Positions 8,545 to 17,394 are shown, counted from the first letter of the stretch. The stretch is DNA of 64,000 nucleotides from Trueperaceae bacterium (GCA_002707365.1 PAMQ01000014.1:72638-136637); one strand, 5' to 3'. A program made the numbers and translations. Notes: generated by a model from the letters alone, not told the origin.

Positions 8545-9258
8545 TTGTTAGAAGAACAAACTACTAACCCAATGTCTTATTTGACGAAAGGCTCCACAGG
8601 CCAGGAAGTTCCGCAATGGGGGGAACGAACCCACCCGCAGGCTGTTATTGCATGGGCATTAGCTCGGTATGGCCGGCATGGCCTCACGATGACTAGTGGG
8701 TTTAACCTAAATGGAATTGTTTTGATAGACCTCGCTGTCGATGCGGGTTACTCGGGTGAAGTAGTTTTTGGGGATACCGGCTACCATTTTCCTGAGACCC
8801 TTGCTACACGTGATAGGGTTGCGGCGCGTTACCCGGATCTTCAATTCGTGACACTACAAGCAAACCGGCCCGATGACCGAATGTTTGCGACTGATCCAGA
8901 CCAATGTTGCCGTCTTAGGAAAGTAAATCCAGTAATAGAGTACATGGATCGTAAGAAGCCCACGGCCCTTTTGAGTGGTAGAAGTCGAGACCAAAGCAAC
9001 ACTAGAGCTTCGCTTGATTTTATTGAAACTGGTCCTGATAGAGATTCTATAAATCCATTAATTCATTGGGACCGTGCGGCACTCGAGTCGTATGCCAAGG
9101 TTCGCGAACTCCCGTTGAACCCGCTTTACGATCAAGGATTCTTAAGCATAGGCTGTGCTCCCTGCACTCGGGCTGTAAGGTCAGGAGAGCATCCGCGGAC
9201 GGGACGATGGCCTGGGATGAAGAAGACTGAATGTGGCCTTTGGCAAAGTAAGACATAA
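8545..9258 (+). CDS. cysH: phosphoadenylyl/adenylyl-sulfate reductase
   Basis: Reduces APS or PAPS to sulfite with thioredoxin. Seen: a PP-loop-like TSGFNLNGIVLIDLA, then the cysteine pair in DQCCRL, CAPC, and the catalytic Cys in TECGLW. The CC...CxxC set means a [4Fe-4S] cluster, typical of the APS-using class. The motif normally ends ECG(I/L)H; here His is Trp. The start is uncertain. TTG at 8545 has GGAG eight bases upstream; the frame is open to TTG 8458, but that codon lies in the apparent promoter; GTG 8524 and ATG 8572 are also possible. It heads the operon with sulfite reductase. Confidence 0.88.
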   Translation: MLEEQTTNPMSYLTKGSTGQEVPQWGERTHPQAVIAWALARYGRHGLTMTSGFNLNGIVLIDLAVDAGYSGEVVFGDTGYHFPETLATRDRVAARYPDLQFVTLQANRPDDRMFATDPDQCCRLRKVNPVIEYMDRKKPTALLSGRSRDQSNTRASLDFIETGPDRDSINPLIHWDRAALESYAKVRELPLNPLYDQGFLSIGCAPCTRAVRSGEHPRTGRWPGMKKTECGLWQSKT

Positions 9259-9362
9259 CTGATAAGGAAAAAATGCAATATAATTAACCGAATTAGTCGA
9301 AAGATCCCTTTTGGCGGAGAATTTGGTCGCTTCGCCGTTATTCAAGTCGGAGGTCGTGAATC

Positions 9363-11615
9363 ATGACGACATGGAAAGATGTACTTAAGGATCGTATGCC
9401 TTTAGATTGGTCCGAAGAGATAGATCTCTTTGAGGGGCAAATGGAACTTCGGCGTCAGGATCGTTTTGACGAGAAGGTATTTGCTGAAACCCGATTACGT
9501 AGAGGGGCTTACGGCCAGCGCTATGATAACGGTCATCGTCATGATGGATCTCTGACACGGCAACTTGAATTTTCCGAAGCTCCCACTAAAGGCCCTGAGA
9601 CTGAATGGCATGCACCGGGAATGCAACGTATTAAGGTGCCGTTCGGCGGACTAAACCCTGAACAGCTTGATGTTTTGGCGGAGTTAGCAGAAGAATATTC
9701 TGACGAGATTTTACACGTTACTACCCGCCAGGACATACAACTTCACTTTGTTCATATTGAGGACACCCCGGATTTAATGCGGCGACTTGCCAGTGTTGGC
9801 ATAACGACGCGTGAAGCTTGTGGTAATTCAGTTCGTAATGTCACGGCATGTCCTCTAGCCGGTGTTTGTCACTCTGAGACTTTTGACACCACACCTTACG
9901 CTAATGCCTTGTTTGAGTTTCTATTGGGTCACGACGATGTTCAGGATTTCGGCCGTAAATTCAAGCCTGCCTTCTCTGGTTGTGAGCACGAGGCTTGTGG
10001 TTTAGTCAAGATGCATGACATTGGTTACTTGGCACAGATTCGTGAGGTTGAGGGAAAACCTAAACGGGGGTTTAGGTTTTACGTAGGGGGTGGGCTTGGT
10101 ACCGTTACGCATAACGCTAAAATCCTTGCTGATTTTGTTCCTGAAGAGGAGTTTCTACCTTTAACCCAGGCTATATGCCGGGTATTTGCTCGTCTTGGTG
10201 AGAAAAAGAATCGTAATCGGGCGCGGATAAAATTTTTAGTGGCTAAACTCGGGATTGAGGAATTTTGCCGACTCGTTGAGGAGGAGCGAAAAGCCCTCCC
10301 TCATGACCCGTCTTGGACTAATTACCTCAGTAATTTAAACGCTTTTGATGAGAGCCCTAACAGAAGCCCTAGTGATCTGGCTGAAGGTCCACATCCGGAC
10401 GGTTTTAAGTCGTGGTTCGCGACAAACGTTTACCGTCAGCGCCAGGATGGCTACGCAGTAGTGACAATCAACCTTCCGCTTGGAGATTTAACTTCGGAGC
10501 AGGCCTGGCAGCTTGCAGATGTCGCCCGTAACTACACCCCTGATGCAATGCGGACCACGGTGGAGCAAAATATTGTTCTTCGATGGGTGCCTGAAGGAGA
10601 CTTGGTGTCCCTATACCAGGAGTTAAGTGAGATTGGCTTGGCAACTCCTGGGGCCGGAACTATAGTTGACATAACATCCTGTCCTGGTACTGATACTTGC
10701 AAGTTAGGTATCGCTGCTTCTAGAGGACTCGCAGCTGAGCTTCGTACTCGTCTTGCTACTCAAAACGCTAGCTTAGATCAAGCGGTCAAGGACTTGAGAA
10801 TTAAGATCAGTGGTTGTTTCAACTCTTGTGGTCAACATCACGTAGCTGATATTGGTTTCTTTGGGAACAGCCGCCGTCGGCAGGGTCGTCTAGTTCCCCA
10901 TTTCCAGGTTGTACTTGGTGGAAAGTGGAAGGAGAATGCAGGAGCTTACGGATTGGCCGTCGGTGCGATTCCGTCAAGGGCGGTTCCGAGTGCTCTTGAC
11001 AGTATTACTAATCGCTACGCAGTAGAAAGAAATGTTGACGAGTCATTCCAGGACTGGGTGACCCGGCTGGGTAAAGTTGAAGTTAAGGCCATGCTAGAAC
11101 CGTTCACTGAGGTACCAACGTTCGAGGAGGACCCTGAGTATTTCAGAGATTGGGGCGATCCACGGGAGTTTACTTTAGGAGACCTTGGGGTAGGAGAGTG
11201 TGCCGGAGAAGTAGTCTCGCTTTTCGCCATTACTATTGCTCAAGCTGAAGGTACTGCTTTTGATGCACTAATTGCTCTAGACGAAGGCCAATTTGTAGAG
11301 GCCGATGATAAAGCCTACAAGGCAATGATTCAAGCTGCGAAAGCTCTGGTGCTTGCTCAGAACCTCGATGTGGGAGATGAGCCAGATAATGTAGTTTCCG
11401 AATTTCGAGATCGCTTCTATGATACTGAGCTGTTTTTTGATAGATACGCAAAGGGTAAGTTCGCCCAGTACTTGTTCCGGCGACATGAAAATCAAGACGA
11501 GACCAATTCAGACTCCGCCAAACGGCTGGTTGAGGAAGCTAACCTTTTTATAGAGGCAGCTCATGCTTGTGAAGCTCGCATCGCTGAGGTGGCCACACCC
11601 AGGTTGCAATTGTGA
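9363..11615 (+). CDS. sirohaem-dependent sulfite (nitrite/sulfite) reductase with C-terminal helical extension
   Basis: A 750-residue sirohaem enzyme reducing sulfite to sulfide with ferredoxin. Two ferrodoxin-like half-domains come first (HVTTRQDIQLHFVHI and RTTVEQNIVLRW are the sirohaem-contact stretches). The [4Fe-4S]-sirohaem ligands are Cys440, Cys446 (TSCPGTDTC), Cys485 and Cys489 (SGCFNSCGQHH). Usual family length is about 550-600; the last 150 or so residues form an extra acidic, mostly helical domain. Sulfite rather than nitrite is favoured by the neighbouring cysH. GGAGG lies nine bases before the ATG. Its stop overlaps the next gene by four bases. Confidence 0.92.
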   Translation: MTTWKDVLKDRMPLDWSEEIDLFEGQMELRRQDRFDEKVFAETRLRRGAYGQRYDNGHRHDGSLTRQLEFSEAPTKGPETEWHAPGMQRIKVPFGGLNPEQLDVLAELAEEYSDEILHVTTRQDIQLHFVHIEDTPDLMRRLASVGITTREACGNSVRNVTACPLAGVCHSETFDTTPYANALFEFLLGHDDVQDFGRKFKPAFSGCEHEACGLVKMHDIGYLAQIREVEGKPKRGFRFYVGGGLGTVTHNAKILADFVPEEEFLPLTQAICRVFARLGEKKNRNRARIKFLVAKLGIEEFCRLVEEERKALPHDPSWTNYLSNLNAFDESPNRSPSDLAEGPHPDGFKSWFATNVYRQRQDGYAVVTINLPLGDLTSEQAWQLADVARNYTPDAMRTTVEQNIVLRWVPEGDLVSLYQELSEIGLATPGAGTIVDITSCPGTDTCKLGIAASRGLAAELRTRLATQNASLDQAVKDLRIKISGCFNSCGQHHVADIGFFGNSRRRQGRLVPHFQVVLGGKWKENAGAYGLAVGAIPSRAVPSALDSITNRYAVERNVDESFQDWVTRLGKVEVKAMLEPFTEVPTFEEDPEYFRDWGDPREFTLGDLGVGECAGEVVSLFAITIAQAEGTAFDALIALDEGQFVEADDKAYKAMIQAAKALVLAQNLDVGDEPDNVVSEFRDRFYDTELFFDRYAKGKFAQYLFRRHENQDETNSDSAKRLVEEANLFIEAAHACEARIAEVATPRLQL

Positions 11616-12199
11616 ATCAAAAAGCTGATCTAACTGTATCGGGCGAGATTGGGCAAGACTACCTTCCGCACCGAATAAAAGCTAAGGCATTTTTCCAAAA
11701 TCCAGTTGATCCAGAATCAGTCATTCCTATTTTTAATCGCTGGATCAGTGACCGTACGCTCGAAGGCCATTTGATGGTTGATATCGCAGATTACCGTCAC
11801 GTACCTAATGGGCCAAGTGTGATGCTTGTTGGTCACGAAGCAGACATAGTAATTGATCACGGCGACGGGCGTCCGGGCCTTGCGTATATCCGCAAGCGCA
11901 ACTGGCAGGAGAAAAATAATGGCCAGAGTGATGCATTGAGCTCGCGTATCCGGATTGTTCTTAACTGGCTTGTCAAAACAGCTAAAGAACTGAACCTAAC
12001 AATAAATTCTAACGAGTTAAGCCTATGGTTTCAGGACCGACTTTTCGCCCGTCAGTTGGGTTTAGTGCCTGATCTAACAGAAGCTATTAATCAAGAAGCT
12101 TCTATAGTTTTGGGTAAAGGTCGTGTTGAGGTAGCACCTATTCAGATAGATACTCGGCGTGCTCTCGGATTTAATGCAAGGTTAGTTGAAACTAACTAG
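11612..12199 (+). CDS. unknown protein coupled to sulfite reductase
   Basis: A 195-residue protein I do not recognise. It starts at a GTG that shares four bases with the sulfite reductase stop (GTGA), so it is translationally coupled and almost certainly works with that enzyme or pathway. It has no signal peptide, membrane segment or cysteine motif. The N-terminal half looks beta-rich (HLMVDIADYRHVPNGPSVML), the C-terminal half helical. An accessory or assembly role in sulfite reduction is only a guess from position. Confidence 0.85.
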   Translation: MNQKADLTVSGEIGQDYLPHRIKAKAFFQNPVDPESVIPIFNRWISDRTLEGHLMVDIADYRHVPNGPSVMLVGHEADIVIDHGDGRPGLAYIRKRNWQEKNNGQSDALSSRIRIVLNWLVKTAKELNLTINSNELSLWFQDRLFARQLGLVPDLTEAINQEASIVLGKGRVEVAPIQIDTRRALGFNARLVETN

Positions 12200-12255
12200 A
12201 GGAGTACCAATTAACCTGTTCCCAAATTTTGACTAGCTTCTTTAATCAATAGGGG

Positions 12256-12438
12256 TTGATAATTGCTGAGTGGTTTAGGTAATAAACTACTTTGGGCAAA
12301 ATAGGAATCTTCGAGGGTTTACCCGGAATTTTTCGGCTGGCGCATCGGGAGTGTAATTCGCCCATACAGGAGTCTTGCAAACTCCAAGTCGGTGCGCTAA
12401 GATTGCGAGGTTGCCCGCTCAAAGGAACCACCCTTTGA
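12256..12438 (+). promoter_or_regulatory. rplS promoter and structured leader
   Basis: TTGATA (12256-12261) and TAATAA (12280-12285), 18 bases apart, form a plausible promoter. The long leader that follows holds two hairpins: GGAGT/ACTCC (12369-12373 with 12381-12385) and a seven-base-pair TCAAAGG/CCTTTGA stem (12419-12425 with 12432-12438). Ribosomal protein leaders often carry autoregulatory structures; this one matches no motif I can name. Confidence 0.35.
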
Positions 12439-12474
12439 ACTACGTTTTGCTGGGCTATTACAGGAGACATAGAC

Positions 12475-12960
12475 ATGAGGTACAACAAAGGCGCTATTTT
12501 GCGCTCAATTGAACAACCTTCGTTGCGTTCAGATGTTCCACAATTTGATTCCGGTGATACTGTTCGTGTGGACTATAAGGTTGTTGAGGGTTCACGCAGC
12601 CGAATTCAGGCTTTTGAAGGTATAGTAATTGCGAAAAAGAATGGTAAAGGTGCACGTGCCACCGTCACCATCCGAAAGGTGTCTTTCGGCGAGGGGGTAG
12701 AACGAGTTTTTCCTTTACATTCCCCCCTTATTGACAAGATTTCGATCATCCGTCGTGGCCGTACTCGTCGTTCAAAACTCTATTATCTTCGGGAATTACG
12801 GGGTAAGAAGGCTCGGCTTCGTACCGATGTTGGCCGTCAAGAAGCGGATCGCGCTGCCATTCGAGTCTCGCGCAGTGGAGATTCAGTCGCTGAAAAACCT
12901 GTTGCGGCTGAACCAGAAGATGTTAATTCTGAAGCTGGTGAAGCGTTAGCGGAAGAATAA
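12475..12960 (+). CDS. rplS: 50S ribosomal protein L19
   Basis: L19 of the large subunit, 161 residues. Core motifs [46 protein letters not shown] and [14 protein letters not shown] are unmistakable. After about residue 115 it continues as a charged, acidic tail of over 40 residues, as in Thermus and Deinococcus L19; this is one basis for the lineage guess. AGGAG lies upstream of the ATG. A small CTTGAG/CTCAAG hairpin (12964-12980) follows the stop. Confidence 0.97.
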   Translation: MRYNKGAILRSIEQPSLRSDVPQFDSGDTVRVDYKVVEGSRSRIQAFEGIVIAKKNGKGARATVTIRKVSFGEGVERVFPLHSPLIDKISIIRRGRTRRSKLYYLRELRGKKARLRTDVGRQEADRAAIRVSRSGDSVAEKPVAAEPEDVNSEAGEALAEE

Positions 12961-13035
12961 CTTCTTGAGATAAGCTCAAGGGGCCGCTTAGATTGTTTTA
13001 GATTCAGTAGTACCGGGGGTCTATATTCCCGTTGC

Positions 13036-13111
13036 GGGGCCGTGGCGCAGTTGGGAGCGCGCCTGAATGGCATTCAGGAGGTCAGGGGTTCGAATCCCCT
13101 CGGCTCCACCA
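13036..13111 (+). tRNA. tRNA-Ala (anticodon GGC)
   Basis: A 76-base tRNA with encoded CCA. The acceptor stem GGGGCCG/CGGCTCC includes a G3-T70 wobble pair, the main identity element of tRNA-Ala. The D stem is GCGC/GCGC. Anticodon stem CCTGA/TCAGG has loop ATGGCAT with anticodon GGC at 34-36. The T arm is AGGGG-TTCGAAT-CCCCT. Discriminator base A73, then CCA. It lies 75 bases after rplS on the same strand. Confidence 0.97.
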
Positions 13112-13128
13112 CAAGGAAAAGCGTTGGT

Positions 13129-13175
13129 GACGCAAGGGAGATCCTCGACTTCATGTCGAGGATCTCCCTTGCGTC
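13129..13175. terminator. perfect 21-bp hairpin after tRNA-Ala
   Basis: Bases 13129-13149 pair perfectly with 13155-13175 around the five-base loop TTCAT. It lies between the tRNA and the convergent nucleoside hydrolase gene, so it probably stops transcription from both sides, although no T-run follows on either strand. Confidence 0.6.
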
Positions 13176-13231
13176 CTTGTCTGCTTAATTGAGCGAAGCC
13201 CCCATGTTCATGATGTGAGCGGCCGGTACGT

Positions 13232-14197
13232 TTAGTTAAATGTGGAGAAGTATTCCTCGAAAAACCGTTCGGGGCTTACGCTGGATGCTACCTCATGTTG
13301 CCCTTCCGGATCTTCGTCAAAAGAAGTATGTCCCCTCAGTCTATTGCTTTCTAATTCTACTTCTACATTGCCACGTGTGAATCCACAAATATCCGCATTG
13401 AAAATGCAAACCGCTGCCAGAGGGTCATGAAAAATAATGGTGCTGCGTTCTCCGAAATTGACCTCGGCCATGTCTAAAACCGGCCGGAGGATTTCGTGAT
13501 TTCCACTGCGTTCTCTTAGTTCGCGTGTTGTGAGTTTAACGCGTTGGGTCATATCAATGCCGACTGAGCGATGAACGGTGACCTTTTGCTGATACACAAT
13601 TCCCGTTGCGAAGGGGTCGATGACGGCATTCATCTCAAGGGTACCCCCGTCGACGATTATCTTGGGATATGGAGGTTCAAATGCGGACTGGTTTTGCTCT
13701 TTTGTCTCTGCATAGTTAATCCATGGCCGAAACTCCCATTGAGAGAATTTGCCACCCATGAGATAGAGTCCCTTCAAGAGCGACGGGATTTCTGGGTCAA
13801 GCAAGAATAGTCGAGCGATGTTGCCCATTGGAGCAATGCCCAAAAGGGTGATTTCGCCTGGGTTCTCCCGAATCATTTGCCTCATGAATGTAATCGCTTC
13901 GTGCTTGGGAAAGTTGTGGCCATGATTCCACTGCGATAAGACTGTCGCTTGTGGCACATATTTTTCGCGTTGCTCGATCAGAATGCAATCTTCAGCACCG
14001 GGAAAAATGGGGATGTCATCCATACCCGCAACATGACATATAGCGCTTGCTAGTTTTGCTCTGACATCAGCTTGACCTGTCACCGTAGTTATTCCCACAA
14101 GTTCGCAACGGGGATGACTCAGCAAGTAGGCCAAAGCCAGCGCATCATCTATGTCAGTACCGATGTCCGTATCTAGGATAATCTTTTCCTTAGTCAA
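13232..14197 (-). CDS. nucleoside hydrolase (IunH-type)
   Basis: About 321 residues of the inosine-uridine-preferring nucleoside hydrolase family, which splits ribonucleosides into base and ribose. The Ca2+-binding DTDIGTDIDDALALAYLL lies at the N-terminus. Later come LLGIAPMGNIARL, the VDGGTLEMNAVIDPFATGIV stretch and FHDPLAAVCIF with the catalytic/binding region near the C-terminus. The start is uncertain: TTG at 14197 fits homologue length, while the frame is open to TTG 14239 and neither has a clear ribosome site. It is not obviously linked to its neighbours. Confidence 0.87.
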   Translation of the reverse strand: MTKEKIILDTDIGTDIDDALALAYLLSHPRCELVGITTVTGQADVRAKLASAICHVAGMDDIPIFPGAEDCILIEQREKYVPQATVLSQWNHGHNFPKHEAITFMRQMIRENPGEITLLGIAPMGNIARLFLLDPEIPSLLKGLYLMGGKFSQWEFRPWINYAETKEQNQSAFEPPYPKIIVDGGTLEMNAVIDPFATGIVYQQKVTVHRSVGIDMTQRVKLTTRELRERSGNHEILRPVLDMAEVNFGERSTIIFHDPLAAVCIFNADICGFTRGNVEVELESNRLRGHTSFDEDPEGQHEVASSVSPERFFEEYFSTFN

Positions 14198-14522
14198 TGT
14201 AATGATCCATTCTAGATAGCTTTCTTGCCAAATAAACAAGACGTGACTTTAATGGATGATTCTCAAAGCCCGATCATGTTCCATTGCAAAAGCGATTCGA
14301 GAGTACCATACCTGATATATGGCGCTAATGGCTTAAACTCAGCGGTTTTGACGGCTTAAATTTAGTGATTGGGAACATACTCAGATCCTTTATGCATTTT
14401 GAACAGGTCGAGTCAAAATCCGTTGTAGTACTTTGCTACTAATGGCTATTCCGTAACAAAGGTTCTAATTAGAATTAGATAGGATTAACAGCGTATGATG
14501 TGGCTAGAGAATCAGGAGGATC
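14198..14522. other. divergent intergenic region with AT palindrome
   Basis: Spacer between nucleoside hydrolase and PhyH genes. No gene is seen. A perfect 12-base palindrome TTCTAATTAGAA (14463-14474) lies about 50 bases before the PhyH start, followed by TATGAT (14494-14499), so it may be an operator over that promoter. GGCTTAAA occurs twice (near 14329 and 14352). Confidence 0.35.
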
Positions 14523-15395
14523 ATGACAAAAACCCAGGTAGGTTTCGAACACAATTTAGAGGAAAAAGCAAGTGAATTGATTGAGAATGGCTTTTGTGTT
14601 TTGAAGGATATGTTAGATCCAGATATTCTCAAGCTTACTCGGGAAGTTTCTATGGAGGCAGTAGCGGCGCTATCGTCAGAACAGCTTGAAGCAACCCGTA
14701 CCCCAGGGACTCTCATTAATTCGAATAAACATCCTGGTCTAGCAGATTTAGTTGGTAATCCCAAGGCACTGGCCGCTCTAGAGGCTATGGGTTTTGGGGG
14801 TAGTAAATTTTGGAAAGCCGTGATAATTAGCAAGCCAGGGCCAAGTCCGAGGCTCTACTGGCATCAGGACTGCATGTGGTGGGACGATCCACGCGCTTAC
14901 AGCGACTATTCCCCTATGATTTTCCTGATGTATTACCTGGATGATACGACCCGTAACAATGGTTGCTTGCGCCTTATCCCAGGTACTCACCGGAAGTGGC
15001 ACTCCCTACACGGGACGGGTACGGCTCATACGCCCGACATAAATCGGGGCGATGACATGAACGACCCACGCTTCGCTGATTACCCTGATGAGGTTGACGT
15101 GCCTATTAAAGCTGGTGATTTGGTCATCGGTGATGCCCGACTCTTCCATGCTACTCACGCCAACTTGACGCACGAAAATCGAACTGTGATCACCATATGG
15201 TTTCATCCGCTATTCGAGGACTTAGCAGAGGAAACCCAAAGTTGGATCCATCACGCTTTTCATAAAGATCATTCGGGTTGGCCAGTTGAGGCTCTGGATA
15301 AGGTCCAACCAGTGATCCCTGATTACCGGGGTACTGTTGAGCCGCCTGAGTTTAATCGACAACCTGACAAAGGTAGGCTCGGACAGAAGGAATAG
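14523..15395 (+). CDS. phytanoyl-CoA dioxygenase (PhyH) family protein
   Basis: A 290-residue Fe(II)/2-oxoglutarate-dependent oxygenase. The iron ligands are visible as HQD in LYWHQDCMWW and the distal His in FHATHANLTHENRT, with Arg of that segment placed to bind 2-oxoglutarate. LRLIPGTHRKWH is the usual beta-strand motif. AGGAGG precedes the ATG by a few bases. It stands alone between divergent and convergent neighbours. Bacterial members hydroxylate many small molecules, so the substrate is unknown. It is less similar to the other three PhyH genes here than two of those are to each other. Confidence 0.9.
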   Translation: MTKTQVGFEHNLEEKASELIENGFCVLKDMLDPDILKLTREVSMEAVAALSSEQLEATRTPGTLINSNKHPGLADLVGNPKALAALEAMGFGGSKFWKAVIISKPGPSPRLYWHQDCMWWDDPRAYSDYSPMIFLMYYLDDTTRNNGCLRLIPGTHRKWHSLHGTGTAHTPDINRGDDMNDPRFADYPDEVDVPIKAGDLVIGDARLFHATHANLTHENRTVITIWFHPLFEDLAEETQSWIHHAFHKDHSGWPVEALDKVQPVIPDYRGTVEPPEFNRQPDKGRLGQKE

Positions 15396-15404
15396 TTACT
15401 TGTA

Positions 15405-15436
15405 ATTTCACACAGACAGAATGTGGGATGTGAAAT
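15405..15436. terminator. inverted repeat between convergent genes
   Basis: ATTTCACA (15405-15412) and TGTGAAAT (15429-15436) form an eight-base-pair stem with a 16-base loop, ten bases after the PhyH stop and before the end of the convergent ThuA-like gene. It has no T-run; a weak bidirectional terminator is possible. Confidence 0.35.
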
Positions 15437-15475
15437 GGTCTTTCACGGGTCCCGCGACGAGGATTTCCGGAAAAG

Positions 15476-16471
15476 TCACTCTGATTGATGAGCCTCCGGC
15501 TTAATACCCTTTTGAAAGGCACCGAAACCGAAAAATGAAGGCTCGTACTTACCCACGGTATCAACCTGACTTTGTGCCGGTATGGCATTTTCTAATCGTA
15601 AACACCAGTAGCAGGCGTTCACGAGCATGCGCCGTAAGTCCACACTTTGCAAATCGATCGCTGCACCTATCGTCGAGCAAATGACACGCATCTTTTCTTC
15701 TTTCCCCGCACAATTGATTTCACGCGTCCACGCTATCGGCATCATGGGTTCGTTCTTACTGCCCTGGATTGGTGCAGAATTAGGGGCCATTCCTGAAAGC
15801 ACTTGCCCCCAAAGGAGGACAGTGGCGTCATCTGGTAATTCACTAATGCCGTAGACGTCACTTGGCCCAAACACATCATGAACACCCCGTAAAATTGGAT
15901 GGTCTAAAACATCCTGGTTAGGAATACCACGTGTTGCTTCGTGGGCATGATGGCCGTGATGGGAAACCCAGGTTTCGCCCAATATCTGCCTGCCAAAACC
16001 TCCAGGCCAGACCTTACTATCCATACTGTATTTTTCATAGGGACTGTTGAGATTGCGCTCGTATCTGAATGCGTGTGTAGATGTGCGGATACCAATGATC
16101 GGTTTACCAGCATCAACGTGATCAGCAATATACTTCATATCAGAGTCAGGAAGTTCGCGAAAGCGTAGTAAAAGGACCAAGAGATCTGCATCAGCCACGT
16201 TAGAAAGCCCTGGAATATGGGTCTGCTCTGCAGGATCAATGGTTCCAGTGTCACGGTTAATAGAAAACAACACTGTGCACCGGAATCCGTGATGCTCCGC
16301 GAGTACTTTACCTAGCATAGGAAGAGCTTCTTCTGACCGGTATTCTTCATCCCCAGCAATTAGGACAATGTGTTTCCCGTTGTCATCGCCCTTCGTGTTT
16401 TCGTAGACAACCCACGGGAAATTATTGCCTTTTCGAGTTGAAATTGTGTTTAGTGGGCGCTCTGGATTCAT
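15476..16471 (-). CDS. ThuA-like / class I glutamine-amidotransferase-fold protein
   Basis: About 331 residues resembling ThuA-domain proteins, common in sugar-degrading bacteria. The N-terminal IVLIAGDEEYRSEEALPMLG and LAEHHGF segments, then a strand with GKPIIGIRTSTHAF in the place of the class I amidotransferase nucleophile region, fit this fold; there is no Cys-His-Glu triad. GEDTW-like trimming motifs GETWVSHHGHHAHEATRG and HPILRGV are typical of the subgroup. The start is ATG at 16471 with GGAGG seven bases upstream. It probably forms an operon with the SDR gene at 16558-17394. Confidence 0.78.
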   Translation of the reverse strand: MNPERPLNTISTRKGNNFPWVVYENTKGDDNGKHIVLIAGDEEYRSEEALPMLGKVLAEHHGFRCTVLFSINRDTGTIDPAEQTHIPGLSNVADADLLVLLLRFRELPDSDMKYIADHVDAGKPIIGIRTSTHAFRYERNLNSPYEKYSMDSKVWPGGFGRQILGETWVSHHGHHAHEATRGIPNQDVLDHPILRGVHDVFGPSDVYGISELPDDATVLLWGQVLSGMAPNSAPIQGSKNEPMMPIAWTREINCAGKEEKMRVICSTIGAAIDLQSVDLRRMLVNACYWCLRLENAIPAQSQVDTVGKYEPSFFGFGAFQKGIKPEAHQSE

Positions 16472-16557
16472 TGAAGTTCCTCCCCAAAGAGTTGTAATCA
16501 TACTTCGAGTCAACTCGAATGCTAGAAACAAGTGGCCTGGTGCACCTCAAGTGTATT

Positions 16558-17394
16558 TTATTTGAGGCGGTCTAGGCCCAAACGGTAAAGACCCTTGTCA
16601 GAGATTTCTTTTGACCTTTTTACTAGCTCTTCGATATCGTCTCTAATGGAGAGATGGCAACCGCTCAATGCATCCGCTTTGCCTGACGCTAGCTTTACCG
16701 TCAATTCTGCAGCTCGTTGGGGGGGATTTGCTCCCTTTCTAAGTTGCTCAGCAAAGGCCCCGTCGAGCCATTTATCGTCTGCACCCGATTTAACTAAGCC
16801 TTGCGGCATTGCTGTATGCACAAGACCAGGATCAATTGAGAACACGGTAATCCCATGTGGTTCAACTTCCATCGCAAGAGCTTCGCTAAAGCGGGTGATG
16901 GCTGTCTTGCTAAGTCCGTATACAGACATCCATGGGCGGGCTTGAAGTGCAGCAGCACTACTTAAATTAATAATTCTTCCTTGGCCCCGCTCGACCATGC
17001 CATTGAGAACCGCTTTGGAGAATAGGAATGGTCCACGGATATTAATATTAAGACATTCCCACCATTCATCAGAATCAAAACTAGTGTCCCAAATGAGACC
17101 GGTCGGACCCATAACTCCAGCGTTGTTTACCAGAAGATTAACAGGACCCATAGCTTCCTCGATTTCCGAAACTGTACGCGAAACCTGCTCTTCGTTAGTA
17201 ACTTCTGCGAGGAAAGGAACGGCGGGCGGCCCCACCTTTTCAGTTAGCCTAATCGTTTCAAAAAGGTCAATTTCGCTTCGCGCTAAAGCCGCTACCTGGT
17301 ACTTGGCTGCTGTAAGAGAAATGGCTATTTGTCGGCCTATGCCCCGACTGGCTCCAGTGACAATTGCGACGCCTTTGGGTTCTGTAATGATCAT
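16558..17394 (-). CDS. SDR-family oxidoreductase
   Basis: A 278-residue short-chain dehydrogenase with cofactor motif VTGASRGIGRQIA, NNAGVMGP, catalytic Ser in LSSAAA and YGLSK for the Tyr-Lys pair. The segment IDPGLVHTAMP is the usual loop after strand 6. The start at 17394 has GGAGG a few bases upstream; the TTG four codons earlier overlaps this site and is rejected. The ThuA-like gene follows 86 bases downstream on the same strand. Substrate unknown, probably a sugar or polyol given the context. Confidence 0.9.
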   Translation of the reverse strand: MIITEPKGVAIVTGASRGIGRQIAISLTAAKYQVAALARSEIDLFETIRLTEKVGPPAVPFLAEVTNEEQVSRTVSEIEEAMGPVNLLVNNAGVMGPTGLIWDTSFDSDEWWECLNINIRGPFLFSKAVLNGMVERGQGRIINLSSAAALQARPWMSVYGLSKTAITRFSEALAMEVEPHGITVFSIDPGLVHTAMPQGLVKSGADDKWLDGAFAEQLRKGANPPQRAAELTVKLASGKADALSGCHLSIRDDIEELVKRSKEISDKGLYRLGLDRLK

